Shown: positions 19,173 through 28,882 of the stretch, one piece after another | How positions within the stretch are numbered: the stretch's first letter is position 1 | Layout: each line of letters starts with the position of its first letter | DNA from: Nansenia antarctica | Taxonomy: Eukaryota > Chordata > Actinopteri > Argentiniformes > Microstomatidae | Length of the DNA: 64,000 bases | Assembly: GCA_963989245.1 (NCBI GenBank) | Contig: OZ022342.1 | Span: 54,496,817 to 54,560,816 of the forward strand | Direction: 5' to 3' | Notes under the pieces: model-generated | Told to the model about the DNA's origin: nothing | Databases searched by the model: none | The model's input: only the letters and a program-made list of their open reading frames with translations | Position numbers and translations under genes: made by a program

Positions 19173-21200
19173 CCCCCGTCACTGCCCCATCTCTGCAAAT
19201 AAAATCGCATCACAATTTGTGAAAAGTGGGTCATACGAGGGCAAAGACCGCGAGTCGTCTCGACTTGTGGCAAAAGAAGTGTCAGACCTCTGGAGGGCCC
19301 CAACACCTAGCAGTGACTACATCTCCGGTGAATTCACCCCGGAGGAGTTCGCTGCTGCCCTCCAGCATCTAAAGCCAGGGAAAGCTCCGGGGCCTGATTC
19401 CATCTGCCCGGAGCTTATTCTCCATGCCGCACCCGCCTTGAAATCCTGGCTGAGAGCGTTCCTCACTTCCTGTTTGCGCCAACTCAAGATCCCCAAAATC
19501 TGGCGAAGAGCCCTAGTTGTTGCGATCCCTAAACCGAATAAGCCTGAAGGGGACCCTAAGAGTTACCGTCCCATCTCTCTGCTATGCATCCCCTTCAAGA
19601 TCCTCGAGCGTCTCATCTACGCCCGCATTGAACCAATTGTCGACCCGCTGCTCCCACGTGAGCAGGCCGGGTTCCGACGCGGGAGGTCGACCGTAGATCA
19701 AGTCACCCTTATGACTCAAGACATCGAGGATTGCTTTTCGGCAAAAAAGAAGGCCGGGGCCGTCTTTATAGACCTGACGGCTGCCTACGATACCGTATGG
19801 CATCGCGGCCTCTCCTGCAAGCTGCTCCGCCTGCTGCCGGACAGGCACATGGTCAGAATGATCATGGAGCTCATCCGTAACCGCAGCTTTACCCTCACCA
19901 CCGGTCGCGGACAGCTAAGCAGGCTCCGACGCCTTAAGAACGGCGTCCCTCAGGGATCGGTCCTGGCCCCCCTCCTCTATAATATCTACACCTATGACCT
20001 GCCCAACACACTCTCGCGGAAGTACGCCTACGCAGACGACCTCGCAGTGGTGTACTCTGCTGGAAATTGGCAGTCTGTGGAGGGGATTCTGAGCCAGGAC
20101 ATGCAGACACTAGTGGCATACTTCCGGAAATGGAGATTGAAGCTTAGCGAGGCAAAGACGGTGTCGGCTGCCTTCCACCTTAACAACAGGGAGGCTAAAC
20201 GTGAGCTTAGAGTACACCTAGATGGAACTCCCCTGCCATGTTCCGCTGAGCCAATCTATCTCGGCGTGACATTGGACAGGACGCTCACGTTTCGCCGACA
20301 CCTCGAGTCACTGCGCAAGAAGTTAACAGCTCGTGTGGCGTTGATGAGGCGACTGGTTGGCTCGGGCTGGGGCGCCGGCGCAAGGACCTTGCGCACGGCA
20401 GCCCTAGCCCTCGTTTATTCAACTAGTGAATACTGCGCCCCAGTATGGTGTCGCAGTGCCCACACCCGCCTCATCGACTCGCCTATAAACGAAGCCTTGC
20501 GCATTGTGACAGGATGCCTGCGTCCTACCCCCGTGGACAACCTTCCCATCCTAGCAGGCATCCAGCCCGCAGGCCTCCGCCGCATGGGAGCCACAGCACG
20601 TCTCGCCTGCCGGGCCGTGGAGCTTAATAACCATCTGCTCCATGATAGGCTCACTATAACAGCGGAGCCCTCCCGGCGTCTCAAGTCGAGACACCCATTT
20701 GTGCCTGCCGCACAGGATCTCAGGCAGCAATGCAGAGATCTCAACATCAGTGCGGCAGGATGGGCGGATTATATGTGGCGCGCGGAGTGGGAGGCTAACA
20801 CCTCCAAACTCCGCGACCACATCCCAGTCGCCGGCGCTGAGCCCCTCGGGATGGACTTGCCAAGGCTATCCTGGGTGAGGCTCAATCGTCTCCGGACCGG
20901 CGTCGGGCGTTTCCGCTCATCAATGCATAGATGGGGCTTGGCCCCAAATGCGTCGTGCGAGTGTGGCGCAGAGGACCAAACCGCAGACCATATTATCCTG
21001 GATTGCCCGGTGTACCACCCACCCAACGGGATGCATGGTCTGTCGGTACTAGATGACGAGACGATGACGTGGCTTCTGGAGGGGTGTCCAGAAATATAGC
21101 CCGGGTGAGCCCCTCAACCAGGTCTCGGGGTGGTAAAAGGGTAGCCCCTCGGCCCCGAGCCTGGTGGAGTGGAGAGGAAGAACAACAACCCATACGCCGA
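19173..21200 (+). mobile_element. 5'-truncated LINE inserted in the LTR
   Basis: AGCACAAATCC occurs at 19162-19172 and again at 21201-21211, a plausible 11-bp target duplication. It brackets the LINE and joins the two LTR halves. The element lies opposite to the retrovirus. No poly(A) is present at its 3' end. Confidence 0.72.
19183..21099 (+). CDS. LINE reverse transcriptase (5'-truncated, otherwise open)
   Basis: About 638 residues are open with no ATG at the start; the frame runs in from the truncation point. RT motifs: LKPGKAPGPDSICPELI, YRPISLLCIPFKILERLI, FIDLTAAYDTVWH, NGVPQGSVLAPLLYNIYTYD and the catalytic YADDLAVV. A C-terminal Cys/His region (CECGAEDQTADHIILDCPVY) follows. The endonuclease domain is missing. 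The open frame suggests a recent insertion. The clade is uncertain; the I/Jockey-like group is my guess. Confidence 0.88.
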   Translation, partial: CPISANKIASQFVKSGSYEGKDRESSRLVAKEVSDLWRAPTPSSDYISGEFTPEEFAAALQHLKPGKAPGPDSICPELILHAAPALKSWLRAFLTSCLRQLKIPKIWRRALVVAIPKPNKPEGDPKSYRPISLLCIPFKILERLIYARIEPIVDPLLPREQAGFRRGRSTVDQVTLMTQDIEDCFSAKKKAGAVFIDLTAAYDTVWHRGLSCKLLRLLPDRHMVRMIMELIRNRSFTLTTGRGQLSRLRRLKNGVPQGSVLAPLLYNIYTYDLPNTLSRKYAYADDLAVVYSAGNWQSVEGILSQDMQTLVAYFRKWRLKLSEAKTVSAAFHLNNREAKRELRVHLDGTPLPCSAEPIYLGVTLDRTLTFRRHLESLRKKLTARVALMRRLVGSGWGAGARTLRTAALALVYSTSEYCAPVWCRSAHTRLIDSPINEALRIVTGCLRPTPVDNLPILAGIQPAGLRRMGATARLACRAVELNNHLLHDRLTITAEPSRRLKSRHPFVPAAQDLRQQCRDLNISAAGWADYMWRAEWEANTSKLRDHIPVAGAEPLGMDLPRLSWVRLNRLRTGVGRFRSSMHRWGLAPNASCECGAEDQTADHIILDCPVYHPPNGMHGLSVLDDETMTWLLEGCPEI

Positions 21201-21760
21201 AGCACAAATCCGTTGCAGCTGCAGAAAGTCTTCTCGTTAGCATTGGCCTTCAATTCCTCCTGTGTGGGTGCGAGAGTGTACTGTATGTTATCAGCTTGAG
21301 TGTCCTGCTAGCGTCTCATTCCCATGGTGATATCGTACTTTGTATGAGCAGAGCATTGTGTCAGTGTCCTTATCAGAATGTCTTGTTATCAGAATGTCTT
21401 GTGAAAACACAACTATTGAAGTTACACAGTAATATTAGGATTTGATTTACAAGTTAGAAGAATAGACTTATCATTAATCATTAGTTATGAAAGTACAGAA
21501 AAATAGAATATTATAACAGCAGGTGTAAAATGGTTGTTAGCACATAGGTAAAAATAAGTAATTTACAGGCAGTTTGAATCATAAAACGTTCTTTTAGTCA
21601 GGAGCTTGTATTTCTTCTTGTCGCTCAAAAACAGAACCTCTCTTTTGGCTTTGCGTGACCTTCCTATTGTTCTCAACTGACCGCATTCACATATTATTTA
21701 AATGAGCACATAGTACATGATTTATCACTTCTAGTTATTTTAATACAAATTCCCAACAAA

Positions 21761-21770
21761 TCCCCCCTTT
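21761..21770 (-). promoter_or_regulatory. Retroviral polypurine tract
   Basis: Minus strand AAAGGGGGGA lies two bases before the LTR start TGTTGGGA and downstream of env remnants. Confidence 0.7.
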
Positions 21771-21882
21771 GGTCATTAAACAAAATTATGACCATTACAG
21801 AGAATTTGTAGCCAGAAATGGTGAGATGGGTCGTAGACCGCAAATGCCTTTATTTACACCATTCCTTCACAAACCTCCATAA

Positions 21883-22495
21883 TTACAACAGATCTTCAAC
21901 TCCTGTATCATGATCCATGATCTCCTCACCCTCCAACAGTGACTGCTGCTGTTCAGCAATAAGCATTTGTAATTGTCTCTGTGTACCAACATCAACCTTG
22001 GTTAGGGCCGCAGTAATCAGTCGCTGGGTCAGGCCTCTAATGCAAGGGACAATGCAGCAGCCAAACAGGATCAGCACTGTGGCAGAGATGAGGAGGGCAG
22101 AGAGCATAGACATAGCCAGATTTTTCCATTTACCAAAAACAGAGTCGAACCACTCTCCAATAACATTGCTAACTCCAGCGTTTGCATACACCTCTTGTAA
22201 ACATCCTCATCACCATCTACCAAATTTCTCATCATCAGCTCCCAAGTGTCTCGCACCGACCCATGAGTGGGACCATGTGCCTCAGCACCAATAACATTTA
22301 TTAGACCTGCACGGGCCACTATTCTTCCGTCATGCGCTCTCCACAACCCGTAGCCCTTTTCAGAGGACCAGCTTTGCGTCACCCCCCTTGTTACCCACAC
22401 TGACCTTTCTTGGGGGGAGGCGGCCCTCTGTATGTCATCTATAGTCTGTACAGAGCATTTAGGTTTGTCTAGCTGGATTGAGACCAGCTGATGTT
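21883..22495 (-). pseudogene. Endogenous retrovirus env remnant (transmembrane end)
   Basis: Two overlapping minus-strand frames carry the end of an envelope-like protein: a hydrophobic membrane span (SALLISATVLILFGCCIVPC), a cytoplasmic tail rich in Gln/Glu, and an ectodomain part upstream. The change of frame between about 22070 and 22190 breaks the gene. The upstream part ends at a repeat insertion near 22496. Position before a polypurine tract and LTR supports env. No gag or pol of this element is seen in the window. Confidence 0.6.
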
Positions 22496-22496
22496 C

Positions 22497-22735
22497 TCTG
22501 GGGACATATCAATGGACTGCGCTTACATACCGCCTTTATCCAAAGCGCTTCAATGGCTTCTCATTCACCAACACACATATTCACACACCAATGGTGGCAA
22601 GCTGCCATACAAGGTCTTGCCCAAGGACACTCTGACATGTGGCCTGCCGGGGCTCGAACCGCCGATCCGCCAACCTTGCGATCATTAGATGGCGGCTCTA
22701 CCTCCTGCATCACAGCCACCCCCTCCTGATTTAGC
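22497..22735. repeat. Dispersed SINE-like repeat
   Basis: Contains CCGCCTTTATCCAAAGCGCTTC and, downstream, CAAGGACACTCTGACATGTGG and GGGGCTCGAACC, a combination I know as a common fish dispersed repeat. It interrupts the env remnant. Confidence 0.5.
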
Positions 22736-24060
22736 GGCTGCATCTGCAGCATAATTTCCTTTTTCTTCGTCTGTGTCGGCTTTCGAGTGTCCCTTCAGCG
22801 GTGCCTCTAATCTAAAGGCAGATATCTATGGGGTGAGCCCCCACCTTTCCAAACATGTCTGCTACAGGTTTACTGAAATTGCCTGGCAGTCACGCATTCT
22901 AAGGAAGCAAAACAAATTGCAAGGCATTTGGACAAGAAACTGTAAAGTGATGATTAGGCCCAATGGATCTCCTGAAACCTCCAAAGGGATTATGGTGAGA
23001 GAACAAATAATGACTGTGAAATACCTGAACAGACAAATGACTCAAATCTGAGTGGAAATACTTGAACAGACAATGACTCAAGTCTGAGTGGAAATACTTG
23101 AACAGACAATGACTGTCAAAATGGGAATGGACAAGGATTATTCATTTCCACTAAACGATATAAATGATGATGAATTTGGAGAAATGGGATCACTGGACTG
23201 TGTGAATTATAATCCAGCTGCACCTAAAAACTATGAAGAGTTGAACTTTGAACACTTTGTTCCTTCAGACCTCCCCTCTTCCCAGGGCGCAGTCTCAGGC
23301 TGGAACCCTTTCCGATGGAGGTTTACTGCCCTCCAACCCCTTCTTGGGTCAGAGTCAGTCCACCTCCACCCCTTCCGCTTCCCAGACGTCTCCTTTTCAG
23401 AGCTCTGATCATGGAAAGCACTGCTCGCCTACTAACGCATTCGGTTTCAGCTTACAGTGGCCTGACTGTACATTGAGCTGAGCGCAGCCACCATTTCCCT
23501 ATGGCTTAAGGCTTTTGCGACCCAACCGGCCGGTGACCCAGTCGATAGCGATCCCCAGTCAGTGTCTAAACACCAACCCTGTAGCGGTGATTGGCCGCCC
23601 AGTTGGGAACCGACGGTCTGATCCCTAGCCCACTTCGCTATGGGTCTAGAAACTTTGACCGTTTACACCAGCCTTGCCTGTTCACGGGTGTGACTTCCCC
23701 TCACATCCCGCTAGGTGTGGGCTGTCGCCCACGTACCACGCACTGCCCACACACCTAGATGCGACAGCTGCGCCGACTAGACGGTACCACGGTAATATGT
23801 TCATTCATACTTCATCAGACACGGGGGCCTTCAGTCCTCTCCCCAGCACTATAAGTCGTCTTTAACGTGCCCTCGGAACTTTGCAATTCCACCGCCGCCT
23901 GTTAAGGCCTAGGTTCGGGGTGCCTAATTCCCTCCCTAAACCTTTGACTTTACAGAGGACAAAATGTATGACATTGAGAACAACATCGACCACTTCTACA
24001 ACAATAATAACATCGAACCACTTCTACAGCAATAATAACCGTCTGCAACTTTGAGTATTA
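22736..24060. other. Unclassified stretch, no supported gene
   Basis: Short open frames exist (for example 23088-23408) but lack splice context or family resemblance. A 33-34 bp unit (CTGAGTGGAAATACTTGAAC...) is repeated at about 23046-23115. The part 23450-23950 is GC-richer and could be untranslated retroviral leader or LTR, but no terminal pair was found. Confidence 0.4.
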
Positions 24061-24159
24061 CACAGAGGAACAATTCAAAAGTGATATAATATTGGATGGT
24101 ATTTTATCAAAATACACTTCAACAGTAGAAGTCTTTATAGAAACTTTAAGAAAACTAAG

Positions 24160-25045
24160 GACTATTTGAGACAGTTCACCAAGTTCAGCATCATTGCTGT
24201 ATCGGAGACATGGCTCAGTAAAGAAAAAGAAGCCGATGTGGAACATGAGGACTATGAACTATTTACCTCCAACAGAACAAACAAGAAAGGAGTAGGAGTT
24301 GCCTTGTATGTAAATAATGACTGTGACTGTAAAATAGTAAAAAAAAAAAATGTCAATAACAATAGAAAACATTATGGATTGTGTCACTGTAGAAATAAAA
24401 TAAGGAGAAACCATAATAATACACTTTGTATATAGAACTCCAGGATCCTGTCTTGACACATTCAAAGATATGATGGTTGATATGTATGATAAACTAAATG
24501 ACAGAAAGACGGTCTTTGTATGTGGGGACTTAAATATAGATTTGTTGAACCCAAATGAACACAAAAAAATGTTACAGACTTCATGGACACAATGTACAGT
24601 CTATTTCCTACAATCTTAAAACCGACTAGAATAACAAGTAACAGTGCTACTTTAATAGATAACATTTTTACCAATGAAATTGGGAGTAAAATAGTAAGTA
24701 GAATGCTATTAAATAAACAGAGCTACCTATCAAGACCCAACTAACAAATTATTCATAAACCCCTATGATCTCAAATTTAAAGAATTGGTGGACTTCAAAA
24801 TGGCACAAGTAATGTACAAAATAAAAATAAGATGCTTCCAGACTGTATCCAGAGACTGTTCCAAGTTAGACAGACTAATTACGAACTCAGAGGAAAATGT
24901 ATGTTTATGAAAACAAAGATTAAAACAAATGCAAAACAAAGATGTATAACAGTTAAAGGAGCCTACCCATGGAACACCGCCGAAAAGGAAATGAAAATGT
25001 GCAGCACACCAAAAGGACTCAAAAAATCACAAAAAATAAGATGAT
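24160..25045 (+). mobile_element. LINE remnant, endonuclease plus RT tail, internally deleted
   Basis: At 24166-24335 an apurinic endonuclease-like segment (IIAVSETWLSKEKE, DYELFTSNRTNKKGVGVALY) is followed by VCGDLNIDLLN-type residues near 24520. At 24830-25040 the sequence jumps to the C-terminus of an L2/Rex1-like RT (LPDCIQRLFQVRQTNYELRG, then GAYPWN). Several frameshifts are present and the RT palm is missing. Confidence 0.65.
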
Positions 25046-25459
25046 TAAGTATAAAAACAGAGGCATAAACACAGCCCTTGTTTGGTATCCTTGAACCCCC
25101 CCACGCCAACATGCGCAAGTAAAGTCCTGTTCACAAATGTTTCCCTGTCTTGACCATGCACTCATGAACATATTGCAGAAGTGCGTAGTATTAAGGCGTC
25201 CCACGTCGCCCCCCTTTCCCGTCCTGTTAAGGCAGTCGTAGGCTTTTTCTAAGTGTAAAGGGTGATGTCCCTCATATATCATGGGGCCTTTAGTTCTATT
25301 CATACCGGGGCAGCATGTTCTCCCCCTCGTCCCATCTCTACTGGAGAATTTGAACAATTATCAGGCTTGTAGGGGGAGGGAAACAGTGTACTCTCTCTAG
25401 GTGGTTTCAAGCAGACTAAACATGTCACATTAGAAATGGTGGATATTGTGTAGTTAACC
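25046..25459. other. Spacer, nothing recognised
   Basis: No coding or structural signal was found beyond short random frames. Confidence 0.4.
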
Positions 25460-26366
25460 CAGTTAATTTAATAATTAATTAATTAATTGTATAAATAATT
25501 GTGGCTATAACCCAGTTGTACCAAACATTTTAATTTGATTTGATTTGCTTCTCCATTTATCTCGAACATTTCAACAACAAAAAACAACAAAAACAAACCC
25601 CAAAAAATAAATAAAAATACAAATAAAATAAGATATACATTGAAATAAAATATATCTTCCTCGACATGGAAGCAACAGTCGGCAATTGCCCTGTTCGATA
25701 AAAGACAGAAAGAAACAAAACCCACCTGGTCCTGCCCCTTCCCCACAATATCATACCATTACGCAATAGATTATCTATCAATATCTATAATAATATGGCT
25801 ATCCACTATAGCGAACCAGGAACCAAATATCCACAAAAATACCAGTTCACGTCATTCTCAAGCTCCTCCAACCTATATCCCTCCAAACCTCTCAATAGTA
25901 TTACTTGTTTTCATTGTTACATCAAGGCCATTCCAAATGGCCACCCCACAAACTGAGATGCACCTGCCCCTGAGCGCTGCACGGACAACAGGCTGTTCTA
26001 CATTCAATTTCCCTCCTAGACTATACAATTCCCATCTCTGCTCATGAACAAAACAATTTTTTAAGTTGCCAGGGACCTTATGTTGTGTTACTTTAAACAT
26101 GAATCGTGCAGCTCTGAATTTAATCTCAAAATTTCAGAGTTTGACTTTTATTTTATTTTATTAATAATTGGTATGACCTCTATACCCAGCATGAAGTACA
26201 GTTCTTATAGCTCTTTTTTGCAATGTGCATATCTTTTCTAGGTATTTCCCCAAACTTCAACACAATAGGACAGATAGGGTACAATGAGTGTGCAATATAG
26301 AGTGTATAGTGATTTCTGATTTAAGATATCTTATATTTAATTTTACCCAGAACTCCCAAGCTTCTC
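25460..26366 (-). mobile_element. LINE 3' fragment (L2/Rex1-like)
   Basis: Minus-strand residues include ICPIVLKFGEIP, an alanine/arginine block (RAALRGRCISVCGVAIWNGL) typical of the RT C-terminus, and a 3' end in (AATT)n at about 25470-25490. Its 5' edge abuts the truncated Gypsy at 26366, which it or a deletion has cut. Confidence 0.62.
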
Positions 26367-28382
26367 GCAATCTTTGAGCACAGATATTTGGGAAGCAGAG
26401 GTGGGCTCCGGAATCCGGTGTATGGCGTCGACATTGGACAGGAGAGGTGTGATGTCCTTTGCTGTGAGGCGAAACCCCACAAAGTCGATGGCGGTAGCGG
26501 CGAAGGAGCATTTCTCTGTGTTCAGGGTCAGATTATTGTCCAGGAGGGCTGCAAACACCATGTGAAGCCGCTCGTTGTGTGTTGGCACATCTGGGGCATG
26601 GACCACGATGTCATCCAAGAACACCGCGACCCCAGGGATACCAGCAAGGATGGTGGTCATGACCTTCTGGAAGCAGCTGGGGGCGGAGCTAAGCCCGAAA
26701 GGCATTCGAGTGTACCGGAAGACCCCAGCGTGCGATACAAAGGTTGTCAAGTCTCTGCTGGCTGGGTGGAGGGGTACCTGGAGATAGCCCTGGCGCAGGT
26801 CTAGCTTTGTGAAAACCGTGGAGCCGTAGAAGTGGGTGGTCAGCTCCTCTGAGGTAGGCAAGGGATATTTATCTGGAATCACCGCCTTGTTGACAGACCG
26901 CAGGTCCACACAGACTCTCAACCCCCCTGACTTTTTCTTAGCGATGACCAGGTTTGAAATCCAGGGGGCGGCGTTGACCGGCTCGATGATGCCTGCCTGC
27001 AGCAGCATGTTGAGTTCCTTTGTGACATCATCCCTCAGAGCGAGAGGGATCCGGCGCAGGGGCTGCATGACTGGTGACACCTCTGTGTTCACCAGGGGTC
27101 TGTGTGTGAAGGCTGTGAGGCAACCCAGTCCATCGAACAGCGCTGGCCATTTCTGCTCCCAGGTGGAGGTGACATGTTGAATGGCTGACCCACTGTCGTC
27201 ATGCAGTGTGAATCCCAGGCCCGTGAACAGGTCGAGGCCCAGCAGATTGGCACCCCGCTTAGCGATGTGGAATGGGAATGCAAACATGTGCTTAGATCCA
27301 TAGTGCACTGGTACCTGAAGGATGCCCACAATCTCTATCTTAGAGCTATCATATCCGCACAGAGGAGTGGAGGGCTGCTGCAATGGCAGGTGGGCAAAGA
27401 ATTTGTTGTAGGTGCTGAGATTGAGAAGAGACGCAGCCGCGCCTGTATCCAGTAACAAGGGAAGGCTGACCTCACCCAGCTGCACTGTGCATTTTTTAAA
27501 GCTCACATGGTTTGTAGACACAGTTCTAATTTCAGTATGGTCGCTGCGAGTTGAGCGGGGTCTGGACTGTGGAGGATGAGCCGCAGGAGCAGACCTGCAC
27601 ACTTTAGCAAAATGGTTGGGCTTCAAACAGTTCCTGCATGTCTGCCCTCGAGCTGGGCAGTTAGGAGCCCGTGCATTGTGTGAGCTAGCCCCACAGTTAT
27701 TACAGCTATCAGAGCTACGTGTGTTCCCCTGTCTGCGAGCTTGCTGCACTGGGAACCATGCATCTGTGTCCTCTTGACTGTCCTGGTAGACAGGCTGAAG
27801 CTGTTGCGTGAGTGAGGCCGTGGGGGCGGAGTCGGAGCGTGAGCTGGCAGTCAGCATGATAGTACACTGTAACGCTGATTCTACCTGCATGGCTTTAGCT
27901 AGAGCATCATCTAGTGTTAGCTCATCTGGCTCCAAAAGTAATCTCTCCCTGATTTTCTCACACAATGTCCCTTCAATAAGTTGATCCCGTACGATTTGAT
28001 CGTGAGTCACCCCGTAGTTGCATTTTCGCGCCAGATCCCTGAGATCGGTCACGTAGCTCAGAACAGACTCACCGGGGCGTTGAAGCCGTTTTCGTAGCTT
28101 GTACCGCCGGAGAAGCACCCGTTGTTTGCCGGCAAAGTGATTAGTGAGGAGAGCGACAGCTTCCTCGTAGGTCTCAGCGCAGCCGAGGGCTCGGAATATC
28201 CTCTGACCCTCCGTACCGAGACAGTGACGGAGCAGCGCCATTTTCCGCTTGTCGGAAATGTCTGTGAAGTCCATGGCGTCGAGGTAGACAGTAAAGTCAT
28301 CCAGCCATCCTACCCACGGAATCGGAGGCTCGCCGGTCAGAGACAAGAAAGGTGCCGGTGGTGGCAAAGTAAATTCAGCCAT
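26367..28382 (-). CDS. Truncated Ty3/Gypsy gag-protease-RT in one frame
   Basis: One frame from ATG at 28380-28382 carries gag (WVGWLDDFTVYLDAMDF, FAGKQRVLLRRYKLRKRLQ), two zinc-knuckle-like motifs (CNNCGASSHNARAPNC and CRNCLKPNHFAKVC), the protease site LLLDTGAAASLLN, and RT with VCVDLRSVNKAVIP, FTKLDLRQGYLQV and the active site VFLDDIVVH. It ends abruptly after the RT thumb (EPTSASQIS), where LINE sequence begins. RNase H, integrase and the 3' LTR are missing. Gag and pol are fused in one frame, unlike the other two Gypsy elements here. Confidence 0.85.
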
Positions 28383-28393
28383 CTTCGTCGCCA
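28378..28393 (-). promoter_or_regulatory. Primer binding site, tRNA-Ser type
   Basis: Minus strand TGGCGACGAAGATGGC lies between the LTR and gag ATG. It resembles the complement of tRNA-Ser(GCT) 3' end plus CCA (TGGCGACGAGGATGGG from general knowledge), with about two mismatches. Confidence 0.5.
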
Positions 28394-28399
28394 ATATTA

Positions 28400-28579
28400 T
28401 GTTTGTGTTGTGCTAATAACTGTAGATCCACACAGGTATACAAACTGAGCTCCGTTTACTGTCAACTCCCATTCGTTCTGACAACACACACCGTCGTAAA
28501 GCTCTAACGGACGTACAGAACGTGACGTTGTAAAGGGCAACAAAGTGCTGCAATGACAATGACACTGTCGTACATAACA
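28400..28579 (-). repeat. Short 5' LTR of the truncated Gypsy
   Basis: About 180 bases begin TGTTATGTACGAC at 28579 and end CACAAACA at 28400 on the minus strand, next to the primer site. There is no partner LTR, so the borders are inferred from TG/CA ends and position. Confidence 0.55.
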
Positions 28580-28689
28580 GTAAACATTGGCATATTGTTT
28601 AGTCAGCCTGTCACCATGGGATTCAGAAGAAGAAACTGTTAAAGGCGGCAGTGGACCACCTGTTAGTCTTGACCTGATAATGTTTTTAT

Positions 28690-28862
28690 CAAGTTTTCAA
28701 GGCTCTTTTACTCATATTCTTTGTTACTTTTACTTTCTTTTGCACTGTATTGTTTTAATGTGTTATTTTGCACTGTATTGTACAGCACTTTGAGCTGCAT
28801 TCTTATGTAGGAAAGGTGCTATATAAATAAATTATATTATTATAATTATAATTATTATTAAC
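28690..28862 (+). repeat. SINE/LINE 3' tail
   Basis: GCACTTTGAGCTGCATTC, then AAAGGTGCTATATAAATAAA and an ATT-rich microsatellite: the typical tail of fish RTE-type LINEs and their SINEs. Confidence 0.6.
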
Positions 28863-28882
28863 ATTAACGATGTCACTTGTAC

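Larger units (their letters stand above)
18750..21758 (-). repeat. Endogenous retrovirus 3' LTR, split by a LINE
   Basis: The LTR starts with TGTTGGGA on the minus strand at 21758, just after a polypurine tract. It is interrupted at 19173-21200 by a LINE and continues to about 18750; the lower edge is not resolved. A TATA box and a polyadenylation signal lie in the lower part. It is on the same strand as, and directly upstream of, the MHC alpha-1 exon. Confidence 0.7.

Noticed and set aside
23088..23408. Acidic 106-residue ORF
   Set aside because: It starts inside a tandem repeat and has no family resemblance or splice context.
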